Part shown: in pieces, positions 30,108-41,100 of the stretch
How the letters are laid out: every line of letters begins with the position of its first letter
Numbering within the stretch: position 1 is the first letter of the stretch
Source of the DNA: Mesostigma viride
Lineage: Eukaryota > Streptophyta > Mesostigmatophyceae > Mesostigmatales > Mesostigmataceae
Assembly: GCA_009746045.1 (NCBI GenBank)
Contig: RPFO01000003.1
Coordinates: 1-64,000, forward strand
Length of the DNA stretch: 64,000 nt
Reading direction: 5' to 3'
Position numbers and translations under genes: made by a program
The notes under the pieces: model-generated
Databases searched by the model: none
What the model was told of the DNA's origin: nothing
Seen by the model: the letters and a program-made list of their open reading frames with translations, nothing else

Positions 30108-31475
30108 ATGGCAGAAACTCCGTCAACCGCCTCCCATACTCTCTCCGAGGGGGAGGCTTCAGCGCCCAACACGATTACGCAACTAATTGCAGATGCGGAA
30201 ACCATTGCGACGCAGCCCCGGGCCAGCGAGGCCGCCATTACCGCCTCCTCCAAGCGGATTTGCGTCAACCCACCCGACGAGATGGATCGCCAGGTCCCTT
30301 TGCCATCGTCTTCCAAAGACACCCCCATTGACGACGCCATCGACGACGACGACGACGACGCTAACGACGCTGAGTTCGACCCAGCATCCTTCATGCCTGG
30401 CAGGTTGTCGACGAGCGCAGTTCTTTTCGCTTACCGCCGAGCAGGCGCAGGCTATCCTGCGCCACCTGCACGACCCGGCAAGGAGATACATTTTCCTTAC
30501 GCGTCTGGCGGGACCATTCCAGTGGACGACATCGACGACTTGGACGAGCCACAGCTTCGACTTTCTGTTTTCTTGAGCCACGCGCAGGCCCCTTGCCTCC
30601 GGGCACTCTTTGCCGCTTTCAAGGACGCCGATCACGGCACCGCCAACACCCCCGATGCTTCCCCGGAAGCAGCAGACCTGCACAAGCTCAATAAGAAAGT
30701 CGCAGACATGGCTGCCCAACTCGGCACCTTGTCCACCGCTATCCGTCAAGACACTGCCGAGCTCCGCTCCAGCATTGCCGAGGTCAAGGCCGCCCTGACC
30801 AGCCCGCCCCAACCAGCCGCCCCCGCACCGGCCACCAGCTACGCTAACATGGTCAAACAGACGGACATTGCCAACCTGATGGAGGATGCCGCACGCAGGG
30901 GGGCTGCAGCCCACAAGACTGCTATCGAGGAGGACCTGCGCTCACGCAGTATAGTGGTCCGGTATTTCCAGGTCGCACAGCAGCCTGAAACGGACCTGAT
31001 GCTAGCGCAACGCCTGTACCACAGCCTCATCGTGGGCAGGCTGCAACTGGGCAACGAACGCATCCGCATTGAGTCGGCAGCCTGGATGGCGGGCCAGCCT
31101 GGCCCCATCCGGGTGACCTTTGCGAATGTGGCCAGCAAGGTGAAGGTACTCCAGGCCCGCAAGCTCCTAGGCGGGAAGAACGCGCCGAGCCTCGACGACC
31201 TCCTCTCACCGGCCCAGCTAGTCATCAAGAATGGTCTGCTGGGCAGCGACGTGGCGATCAAGGCCAAGCGGGAGCCAGAAGGTCTACGTCCGCCTCGTCC
31301 ACGACACCCCCGTGCTATTCATCAACGGCCAGCGCACGGAGGCGCAGGCTCCGAACAAGCGGCACAAGTCGGGCCGTCCCAGGCCCGCCCCAGCTGCGTC
31401 ATCATCGTCTACGCACGTCCCGGGTATGGATGGCGCCCGGTAAGGGCACACCCTCGCGGCCTCGCGGTACAATAG
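30108..31475 (+). CDS. LINE A ORF1 protein (RNA-binding chaperone type)
   Basis: 455 residues from ATG 30,108. The N-terminal third is Thr/Ala-rich and acidic (DDAIDDDDDDAND). A predicted coiled coil (LHKLNKKVADMAAQLGTLST) is followed by an RRM-like region (SRSIVVRYFQ, IRVTFANVASKVKVLQARKLL). The arrangement coiled coil, RRM, C-terminal domain matches LINE ORF1 proteins that coat element RNA. The true C-terminus (YVRLVHDTPVLFINGQR) is in another frame to 31,443, so one indel near 31,280 breaks it. Confidence 0.7.
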   Translation: MAETPSTASHTLSEGEASAPNTITQLIADAETIATQPRASEAAITASSKRICVNPPDEMDRQVPLPSSSKDTPIDDAIDDDDDDANDAEFDPASFMPGRLSTSAVLFAYRRAGAGYPAPPARPGKEIHFPYASGGTIPVDDIDDLDEPQLRLSVFLSHAQAPCLRALFAAFKDADHGTANTPDASPEAADLHKLNKKVADMAAQLGTLSTAIRQDTAELRSSIAEVKAALTSPPQPAAPAPATSYANMVKQTDIANLMEDAARRGAAAHKTAIEEDLRSRSIVVRYFQVAQQPETDLMLAQRLYHSLIVGRLQLGNERIRIESAAWMAGQPGPIRVTFANVASKVKVLQARKLLGGKNAPSLDDLLSPAQLVIKNGLLGSDVAIKAKREPEGLRPPRPRHPRAIHQRPAHGGAGSEQAAQVGPSQARPSCVIIVYARPGYGWRPVRAHPRGLAVQ

Positions 31476-31812
31476 GCTTTGGGCACAGCCTTTATAAACA
31501 AGCCCCTTTCCATCCTCATGTCGCACCGTGCGAGCATGATCAGGATGCAAGGTCGCCAGGCACGCCACGGTCAACCTTCCCGCCAATTTACCAGCCTTAC
31601 ACGCCTCCTAGCCCGCCTTGAGCGGGATGAGGCCCAGTCGACACGCCGGCGACCCCAGCCAGGACGGAGACGACGCATATCCGTCCTGAAAGAAAGCCTC
31701 CATGCGTTGACAAGCATTAACCCCAATCGCCACCCCCCCCCCCCCCCCCCCCCCACCCCCACCCCCACCTCCAGCACTACCCTTCTCCACCCCCACCCCC
31801 ACCCCCCCGCTA

Positions 31813-34800
31813 ATAGGGCAACGGCCCATTCTTGGTATTGCAAGTTTTAACGTGCGCACCCTCCCTGCAGATCCTTCTACGAGCGGCGGCACCCCAGCAC
31901 GCCAACGCGTCGACGAGCTGATCGCCCTGTGCGCCGACAACAAGATCGCTGTTCTTGGAGTCCAGGAGCACCGACGCACCGTTGACCCTCAGCACGCGGT
32001 CAACGGTCTGCTGGTCGACGACCTGCGTGCAGGCTGGCGGTTCCACTATGGTGGCGGCGACGCGCCGGGCCAAGGTGGTGTGGGCCTCTTGTGCTCGCCG
32101 GCAGCATCAGAGCAGCTCCAGTCCATCGTGCTGCGGTCCCCGCGTGTGCTAGTGGCCACTTTTTCGGCCACTGAGGGCCATTCACACCACACGCTAACCG
32201 TTATCGTGGGATATGCACCACATGCGGGTCGAGCTCAGGCGGAACGTGAGGCCTTCTTCGACGCCCTCAAGGAGGAGGAGGCCAACATCCCAGCTCGGCA
32301 CTTCCTGGTTATGCTGCTCGACGCCAACGCCACGCTGCCAGTTGGCACTGGGGGCGCTCAGTATTCCCCAACCAACACGACAGCCAACGGTAACACGCCT
32401 TTATTTGCGAATCTGCTGGCAGAATCTGCGCTGGTTGCATGCAATGCTTCTTTCGCACGCCCCGCTGAGCAGCTGGCCACCTTTTTTGGGCCGTCGGATC
32501 GGGTGGTGTGCCTTGATTATGTCTGCGTACGTCGGGCTCAGCGCCCCTCAGTTGTCGATGCTCGCGTCCTGCAAGATTCTGTCAGCACGGTGGAATCTGA
32601 TCATCGTCTCGTGCTCGCTCGCATCAGATTGCGGTTTCCTGGGGTGAAACCGTCGCGACAGCTGGCACCTCAGCCAGATCTGAAAGTGCTCCGGATTGTG
32701 CTGAAGGATGCCGACAAGATGTCAGCAGAAGAGCAGGCCGCTATGTCGCACAGGGATGATTTCCTGGCCGTATTCGACGCCGGGGGCAGCCGACAGCAGT
32801 TACACGCCATTCCGCCGCCGGGGGATATTTCAGTGATCCTCCGTGGTGTCGCCGCCAAGTATCGCCTGGCTGCCCGCACCCTCCCCACCTTGCCTCCGCG
32901 TCGGCAGCTTGCTGTCCACCGTCACGCACCGACAGTGGTCGCCGCCAGGCAGATGCTCCGCCGCAACAGAGATCCGCTCGCCAAACCTGGGCTGCAAGCA
33001 GCTCTGAGGGCCGCCTACGAGCAGGCTGAGAAGGCAGATGCTCAGCAGATGGTCAAGGACCTGCGCAGCTGCCAGCAGAAGCACGACGGCAAGGGGGCCT
33101 GGTTCTGGTACAAGCGCCTCGGGCACCCGGACGGCCTCGGCCGGCCCCACCGCCACGACGTCCCCGGCGCCCCAGCCAAGCGGCTTCGTACCTGGGCCAC
33201 GGCCACGGCCGAGGTCGTGGGGACAGCTGCGCCGCCCCCACCCCTGCTCCCAGCCGCCGCCGCCCGCCCGGCCGCCCTGGCCGGCCCCGCAGGGCCCCCG
33301 GCCCCGCCTAGGTCAGCGGCGGACTACCTAGTCCCCCCGCTGGTCGGCCCACTTGGCGACCCGTCTGACATGCCTCCTTTCACCTCTCGCGAGGTCACGG
33401 AGGCGGTCCAGCGCCTGCGTTATGACGCAGCCACCGGCTCTGACGAGATTCCGGCCGCAGTTGTAAAACTTGCAGCCGAATTCGAGGACACAGGTGTTAT
33501 GCTGCTCTTCCGGGACATCTGCAACCGCCTTCTGCTGTCGTCGCAACCACCTCCAGCGGCCTGGCAACACAGTTTTCGCACGATGCTGTACAAGAACAAG
33601 GGGTCGCCTGCCGACCCCGGCAACTACAGAGGGGTGTGCATTCAAAGTGCCCCCCTCAAGCTTCTTATGCGGCTCATCCTGAACCGCCTGCGCACGGCCC
33701 TGGACGGTCACCTCAGCGAGACTCAGCACGGCTTCCGTTCAGGTCGCAACACAGTACAGGCGCTCTTCGCTACTCGCCGACTGGTGGAGGAACTGCAACG
33801 CCTTCAGCCTGGTGAGTCCCCTTTGCACCTTGTGCTGGTGGACTTCATCAAAGCCTTCGATTCGGTTTTCTGGCCTGCGCTTTGGGACATCCTCGAGTTG
33901 TTCCGGATCCCCCGCCCCCTGATTGCTGTCATCCGCAACCTGTATGAAGGGTCCACCACTTCGGTGCGCACTTCTTACGGGACCACGCCCCCATGCCCTT
34001 TACAGAAGGGTGTGTGGCAGGGCTGCGTGCTGTCGCCCTACCTGTTCATTATTGTTGTCGAATACGTAATGATTCAGGCGCGCAAGCGATTTGCCCGCAT
34101 CGTGGGCAGGGAACCAGGAGTGCAGGTTGCTAACAAATTCTGGCATGGCGGTGCGGACACGGAGATTCGGCTAGCAGACATCATTTACGCAGACGACACC
34201 ACCCTCTTTGAGGACACTGAGCACGTGCAGACATGGCTTGACTGCCTGGCTCTCGAGGCCCGTGCAGTGGGGCTTGAGGTCAGCAAGAAGACAGAGGCCC
34301 TGGCGGTTGGGCTCACCACCTCAGCGCCGCCCCTCTATCTCCTAGACGGCTCTCGAGTCCTGTATCGGGACCGCGTTAAGCTGCTGGGCAGCCTGCTCCC
34401 TAGCTGCGAGGTGGATGTGGACCACCGCATCTCCCTCGCCTGGCACGCTTTACGCCAGTACCGGGCCCTATGGCGCAAGCCCCTGGGCAAGATCGAGAAA
34501 CAGGACCTGTTCAAGGTCCTCGTCCTTCCTGTTCTCACGTATGGCGCCGAGACGTGGACCCTCACCGCCGACCTGGCCCGCAAGCTGGACGGCGCAGTCA
34601 CCAGCATGCTGCGTTCCATTTTCAGAGTAGGATATGCTGCTCATGTCCGCAATGAGGACCTGTACCAGGGCATGCCCTATATCACCAGAAGCAACGCCGC
34701 CTGCAGCTAGTAGGGCACCTAGCTCGCACCAACCAGGTAGACACCTCACGTGGCCCCCCCGCAGGACTGCGACCAGCCCAGCCTGGCCGACACCTCCTGA

Positions 34801-35006
34801 CGTGGGCTGGGCCCAGTGACGTTAGACGCCGCAAGGCCCGCACCTTCAAAGAACAGCTAGTAGAGGACATGGGGGGCCTAGGCCTCTCCGTGATTTGGAA
34901 GAAGATGATGGACAAGGCCAAGTGGGCCCAGGTCATAGAGGACAACGAGCCCCCCCCAGTGGGGAAGCGCCCGCGTGTGCAATCCCGCGGGAGGCACGCT
35001 AGATAG
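31813..35006 (+). pseudogene. LINE A ORF2: AP-endonuclease and reverse transcriptase
   Basis: The N-terminus enters with GIASFNVRTL (31,834-31,863), the first strand of an APE-type endonuclease. VLGVQEHRRT and the final SDHRLVLARI supply catalytic residues. The RT follows: LYKNKGSPADPGNYRG, HGFRSGRNTVQALF, DFIKAFDSVFW and the active site YADD at 34,186-34,197. The C-terminal YGAETWTL...MLRSIFRVGY...RRLQLVGHLART region is typical of the RTE clade. The open frame stops at 34,710 because 7 bp are missing at about 34,689; the remaining C-terminus runs in another frame to TAG 35,004-35,006. No clear start codon; a poly-C tract (31,733-31,755) precedes it. Confidence 0.8.
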
Positions 35007-35150
35007 CTCCCCCTAGGGCAGCGTGCGGCTGCCTAGATAGATGATGTAGTTAGAATGTTGTTAGATAGATGTAGTATGTAGCCAATGTAGATAGATTAGA
35101 CCGGTAGGAATGTGTGCGCCCATCCATCCACTCATTGGGGTTAATGCTCC

Positions 35151-35171
35151 GTGACTCCCCAACGGGAGCAC
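35151..35171 (+). other. 3'-terminal stem-loop of LINE A
   Basis: GTG-A-CTCCC, loop CAAC, GGGAG-CAC: an 8-bp stem with one bulged A, just before the (TTAA)n tail. It is the presumed RT recognition structure, shared with families C and the ORF1-only element. Confidence 0.6.
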
Positions 35172-35570
35172 GAGTCTAATTAATTAATTAATTAAGACGG
35201 TAGGCAAACATGTCACGACCTACCCACAGCAGTTGCTGGCTGACCTAGTGGCCCCAGCCCCGTTTGAACATCGCATTCACTCCCTCTCTCTTGCTTGGAC
35301 TGCTATGCAGGACAAGAAGAGGTGGAAGACCATTGTCCAGGCTCATACGCCCGCCCCTGTGGGCAAGCCCCCTCGGACCCCCAAGCGGAAGGGGCGCTTT
35401 GCTGAGTAGAATTTAGGTAGGGTTTTCTAGATTAGATTAGACTAGAGTCAGTAGATTAGTTCGGTTTCGCGGCTTTGCCCCCCTCCATCCATCCAAGGGA
35501 ATATGTGCTACATGATCTCCCAAAGGAGTCATGTTATAATTTAATTTAATTTTAATTTAACGCATCATCA

Positions 35571-35687
35571 TGGTCGTGCCACCCAACAGCCACTGAAATT
35601 CGCGCGAAAACTGGCGAGATCTACCTAGTGCCGCCATCGCCGTCGTCTTCACCTTCGTCCCGCGAAAATGCCTGATTTCAGTGGTAC
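35571..35687. other. Host spacer between two LINE C insertions
   Basis: A short non-coding stretch of unique-looking DNA. Nothing recognised. Confidence 0.4.
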
Positions 35688-35699
35688 ATATTTGTTTGC

Positions 35700-36361
35700 C
35701 TCGTCCTCACGGTGCTCACGTATGGCGCCGAGGCCTGGACACTCACACCCAAACTGGCAGCTCGGCTCGACGGCACAGTTTACAGGATGCTCCGGCAGGT
35801 CCTTAACGTAGGTTTTTCCGAGCGTCCGTCATCAGAGTCTTTGTATCATGGCATGCCTCGTGTTTCGGACGAGATTAGGCAGCGTAGGATAGCATTTGTA
35901 GGACACCTTGCCCGCACTAGCCAGGTCGACACCACCCTTGGTCTGGCCGGCCCCCAGCGGCTTGGCCAGCCAGGGCGGCATATTCTGACCTGGCCTGGCC
36001 CCGCGGACATTCCCAAAAGGGTAGGGAAACCTGTCACCAACTACGTTCAGATGTTGCTGGACGACCTAGTGGTCCCAGCCCCGTTTGAGCACCGCATACA
36101 CTCTCTCTCCCGTCTTTGGACTGTCATGCAGGACAAGACGCGGTGGAAGAAGATTGTCAAGGCGCACACGCCCGACCCTGTGGGCAAGCCACCTCCCCCC
36201 AAGCGGAGGAGGCGTTTTGATGAGTAGTGTAGTTAGGATTTTCTAGATAGCCTAGCGTTAGTATAGTTCGATCACGCGGCTTCCTCCACCCCATCCATCA
36301 TGGAATATGTGCTACATGACCTCCCCACGGAGGCATGTTATAATTTAATTTTTTAATTTTA
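35700..36361 (+). mobile_element. RTE-like LINE family C, 5'-truncated copy with intact C-terminal frame
   Basis: Perfect 12-bp duplication ATATTTGTTTGC at 35,688-35,699 and 36,362-36,373. The frame 35,712-36,227 encodes 171 residues of the ORF2 C-terminus (YGAEAWTLTPKLAARLDG, RIAFVGHLARTSQVDT, KPPPPKRRRRFDE end). The 3' stem-loop CCTCC-CCAC-GGAGG lies at 36,320-36,333, before an AT tail. Confidence 0.9.
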
Positions 36362-36373
36362 ATATTTGTTTGC

Positions 36374-38160
36374 AGCTGTCACAAAAAAAGTCCCCAAAAT
36401 ACCAGGATTTTTTCTTGAGTTCTATGGGATGTAAGGAGGCAGTCCGCCGAGTTTCAGACCGAAAATCTCGTATCTACTGTGTCTGCCACGTGTCAGATTA
36501 CAACGCGATACATCGCGTTCTAACCCTACAACGCGCGATACGTCGCGTTGTAAAAAAACACGGGTTAAGGATAGAGCATTAAAATTTATGCTAGTTGTCT
36601 CTATGGGGGCAATCGGGAATGGCTAGCATGGCAATCAAGGGGACGTGGCGCGGCGAATATGTATCACCAGGGTGCACTTCCAGAAATTTCATTGAACATA
36701 ATACCGCAAACAGACCACTTCATCAGGGACCTTGCAATCACTAATGCAACGCTCCATGATAATAGCTGAGCTAACTTGAATCCATGCAACAACAAGACTG
36801 AGATTACGCGTCACAGCCAAACAGAGAGCAACAAGCCCGGGTCCCCCGGGGTTGCCCTCCCGGAACGTTGCACCGCAACCAACAACTCGCTGGCATACCT
36901 ACCAATATTCACAGCCACCAAATCTTGGCGTGCCATGATCAAGGCATGCCTTATCATTCTGTTGCTGGTATAAGTTACTCATGAGAGCCGGCCAGCCACA
37001 TTTACTGTAAGCCTCATTCGCTTTACCCCCATTCCAGCTACCTCCCCAGCTACACTTTGGGTTTCCCTATGCTCCCAAATCTTGGGAACGAATCGCACTC
37101 TTCATAATCAGATACTACATCTGCCGGCGGAGAAGCATAGGCGGACAGCCGCATACATCTAGCTTGCAGCAAACTGCTGTCGACCTCAAGTAAGCAACCA
37201 TGCAGTCCATGCCTGCATGTTGCAGCACGTCTCCTTCACAAACACCCCGCCACATTTCCTTGATAGCAGCCAACCGCGCTGCTTCAAGACTTGCTACCCT
37301 TCCCGCGTTCTCCCAAGCACATGCCCATGCCAGTCCAGCCCATACAGGCAGCAGCTTGGACGTCTAGACTTCCCCCACCACAGACAGTCTAGACTTCCCC
37401 TTTATTTCTTATCTACCCGCACAAGGGCGCCGTCTGCCAGGAGGCAACGTTGGCATCATGGGGTCGCTGAACGAACCAATGCTACGTGGAAATCCGGCCC
37501 CGAACAGGAGTGTCCCAGTGTCTCAGCGGGCCATTGGGCCATCTCATCCCACCCTCTTGATCCGTCCGAAAATCAACTGGCCCGTGCAGAGGACTTTGCC
37601 CAGGCAGCCTTCCAGGGGATGAAAACTCTCGAGGAAGCCCGGGTGGGTCCCGCAAAGGTGCGCAACTCCTGGCGCTGATGTCCGTCGGACATCCTTCACC
37701 TCTCCTGCAGGGCTGTCTGGCCCTCAACGGACCAGAGGCCCCCGTATGCATGCCCTGGGCCAGCCCTACTGAGAACCCCGTCACTGCCATTGACGAGTCA
37801 TGCTATCGTCGCTACCTCGCCCCTACCGTCACTGCCTGTAAATGCGGCGGGGATGGGCCAACAGGCGCGCCACATAGAGCATGCCTCTGCTATCCATGGA
37901 TCGTGCCTCTACTACCCATGAAGCCCAAAGTACACTGAGGATAAGTGCACAGCCTTGTGGAAGTCACCACAGCCGTGGTGGCGTCGAATCCTACACGGGG
38001 CACGCTGCGCACCCTACGGCTGCGCAAGGCACACGCTGCTCTCATCCGCAGCACGTATACTCTAGGTCCATGGACAGAGCTCGTTCATCCGCCGCATGCC
38101 CATCCATCCTAGGAGCAGCATCCTACCCTCGTCCAGATGCCCTTGATGGCGGTGGCGCCT
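36374..38160. other. Non-coding host DNA with a possible TTAA-element end
   Basis: No gene is convincing. At 36,498-36,567 two palindromes (AACGCGATACATCGCGTT and CAACGCGCGATACGTCGCGTTG) precede CACGGG-TTAA, the layout of the right end of the piggyBac-type elements at 21-24 kb; the partner end was not found. The rest is unique-looking, with a short frame at 37,217-37,678 of unknown value. Confidence 0.4.
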
Positions 38161-41100
38161 CTAATGGAAGATGCTGCTGACCGAGCTCTCGTCGTGGATG
38201 CGCCAGATGGCCTCCCCCAGCAGGTTGCCCACCGAGAGGATGGTCAGCTGGGGGAAGTACTTCTCGGGGGGCAGCGGGATGGTGTTGGTGATGATCACCT
38301 CCTGGAACACGCCCGAGGACAGCCGCTCAACCGCGGGCGGGCTGGGGTGGGTGGGTGGAGAACGAGATTCAAAGAGAGGGAGGAAGGAGGGAGGAGAAGA
38401 GAAGGAGGAAGAGGGAGAAAGAATATGCAGGAGAAAAGGGAGAAATAGATGGAGAAGTAGAGGGACTTGTGAAAGAAGGACAAAAAAGGACAAAAAGAAA
38501 AAGAGCAAGCAAAGGAGACGGCCGGTGTAGACCATACCACAGGGGGCAGGGAGTTGTGACAACTTGTCAGTGTCAGGGAAAAGACCAAACAGGCACATAC
38601 AATGAGGCAGCAGCAGGTTATCGAAACAAGACACATGGGACCGTTCAAGAACCCCAGGGCACATAGGAATCAGCACATAGGAATCAGCACATAGGAATCA
38701 GCACATAGGAATCAGCACATAGGAATCAAGGAGGAAAAGAACTGGGGTTGGGTGGGATGGGAGGAGCAGGGGTGGGAGTAGGGCACCACAAGGGCACCAC
38801 AAGGGCACCACCAAGGGAAAGGGGAGAGGAGGGGTGGGTGGGGGCTGAGGTGCTAAGCAGAGAGAACTGCAGGAACTGAGGGCCGATCAACCACGGTGCA
38901 GGAGGCTCACTTTCTACCCAAATTATGTGTAGTCCCTGCTGGTGAGACCATATTCCGGCGGCGGCAATCGATGCAAGCCCCTCACCTGAAGACGGCGTGC
39001 GTGCAGCAGGCGATGACCTCCCGCGCGCCATTGTCGTGTAATACGTGCGCGCCGTTGGCAATTGTGCCTGCAAACGCAAAGAGGTTAAGGGAGTCAAGGG
39101 CGTGAAGGGAGGTCAAGAGAGTCAAGCATGTGCATTACATTGTCAGGCACCCACATGACTTTCTCCAGTGTCGCACATGACACTGCCAAGCGTCACACCA
39201 CATCAAATCGCGACACCCAGTTCCGCAACCCGTTCTGAACGGTTTGTGGGCCACTGAACGATGCAGCGTTCTCTGCAGAAGTAGCTATGATGAGCGCCGC
39301 TGTGGCTTGCCTTCGGGCTTGATGGAGGGGTGTCTCTGGCCCCCCTTGGTATTATGTAGCAGTCAGGGATGCAAAGCACCTATACTTGTACTATGTATAG
39401 GCCCCCCTTGGTATTATGTAGCAGTCAGGGATGCAAAGCACCTATACTTGTATTATGTATAGGCCCCCCTTGGTATTATGTAGCAGTCAGGGATGCAAAG
39501 CACCTATACTTGTACTATGTATAGGCCCCCCTTGGTATTATGTAGCAGTCAGGGATGCAAAGCACCTATGCTTGTATTATTGTGCTCCGCGACTCCCCAA
39601 CGGGAGCGTGGGATTAAAATGCTCTGGGGTATGGGGAGAGACCAGCCTGTAAGGCAACAAGGGCTAAACGAGGCCCCATGCTCACCGGCACTGTCGACCA
39701 TGTCGTCCACCCCAACACATGCAGCACCCACCGCCGCCCCTACCACATGAGCCTTACATGAAAATCTCCCATGCCCCATACTCACCAGCGGTGTCAATCA
39801 TGTCGTCCACCATCACCGCCACCTTGCCCTTGACGTCACCGATCAAGTTCATCACCTGCGCATGTCACAAGGGACGAGGAGAGGCATGCAGCGTTTAGAC
39901 CACACAATCGGTAAGTGAGGATCACCTCACGAGGGCTGGCAGGAGAGCAAGAAGACACCATCCAAGCAGCCAGCTTAGGAATGGCATTCGACAAAGATAA
40001 TCAACTGTGAAGCCCACGCACATTGGCGGCGGAGGTAGACATGGGCTTGCGAGAGCCTACAGTTACGTACTGTCTCATTGATACTTGGAGAGGCCCATCA
40101 TCAAAGCACGCCACGCACAAGGGGGACGAGAGGCAAAGCATCGCAACCATGGGCAGGCACTGGAAAGGCTTCGGCCTTAGATAAAAGCAAGAGCGCTGGT
40201 GCGCCCCCCCACAATGCCCATGCCAGCCAAATGCTAACCAAAACAGGAAGACCATGCTTCCCCCCCCCTCCCCACCCAAAACAACAGTTACCACGCACCC
40301 CACCACCCACCCACCCACCTCGGCCACGTTGTGCCCCTGTCGCCGCTTGTCGATGATGGCCAGCGGCGCGTCCGACAGTTTCTTGGCAAATGCACGCGCG
40401 CGCGCCACGCCGCCCACGTCGGGGGAGACGACGACGACGTCGTCCGATTTGAGCAGCTTGCTGGCGAGGTAGTCCAAGATGACGGGCTGCGTGTGTGTGA
40501 GGGAAAGGGGGGTGGGGGAGAACAGGCCAAAGGGTAGGACCAAGGAGGGAACTTAAGCATATTGCTGGCCACATAGTCCAGGATGACGGGCTGCGTGTGA
40601 ATACCAGCAAGAGGGAGGTGGGAAAGGGAGGGAGGAATCATGGCTCTTAGAAGTTGGCCTAGTCTGGGTTGACAGGCTGGTGTGGATACAGGAAAGGGAG
40701 CGTGGGGACAGCGAGGGAGTAGGAGTGACAAGAAACTGCACTCTCACTAGTGACCCCTGCTTGTCGGCAGCAGTGGTACGAAAGCAGAATCTTGCAAGTT
40801 ACCCCTGATTGCAGGGCAAGTTGTCCACGATAACATGTTGGTGTGGATACGAGGAAAGGACGACGGGCTGTGTGCAGGAGAGGTGATTGATTTAAAGCAC
40901 AAGGGGGGCAGGGGGGGAGGGGTTAGGAGGGCAGTGGAGGGAAAGACGGGAGGGGAGGCCGACCACCAAGCGATTACCGCCGAATTTTTGATAGAATGCC
41001 TGCCCGCAGCGCCCACATTCCTCTCGCCCGTACAGGCCCTCACCTGCCCCCGCATGTGGTCCACATCCACTCACCTGCCCCCACACGTGGTCCACATCCA

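Larger units (their letters stand above)
29871..35192 (+). mobile_element. RTE-like LINE family A, full-length copy
   Basis: About 5.3 kb with a 5' leader, ORF1, ORF2, 3' UTR and (TTAA)n tail. The 11-bp duplication TAAGACGGTAG occurs at 29,860-29,870 and 35,193-35,203; the interrupted family C sequence gives the empty site. The 5' leader holds CTCATAACTTTCAC and GATATAATTTTC. ORF1 is frameshifted near 31,280. ORF2 lacks 7 bp near 34,689 compared with the copy at 18.9 kb. So it is complete in structure but not autonomous as sequenced. Confidence 0.9.
29695..35558 (+). mobile_element. RTE-like LINE family C, 5'-truncated copy split by LINE A
   Basis: The parts 29,695-29,870 and 35,204-35,558 form the C-terminal end and 3' UTR of a family C LINE (RISDEIRQRRIAFVGHLARTSQVDT type). 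The 12-bp duplication AACGCATCATCA flanks it at 29,683-29,694 and 35,559-35,570. The AT tail (TTTAATTTAATTTTAA) and stem-loop CTCC-CAAA-GGAG at 35,517-35,528 mark the 3' end. The LINE A copy at 29,871-35,192 lies inside it. Confidence 0.85.

Noticed and set aside
37217-37678. Possible 153-residue host gene
   Set aside because: Composition is mixed, no domain or splice context recognised, and no support beyond an open frame.
39338-39585. CRISPR array (62-bp units)
   Set aside because: Units are identical in full, with no repeat/spacer structure, and lie in a eukaryotic intron.
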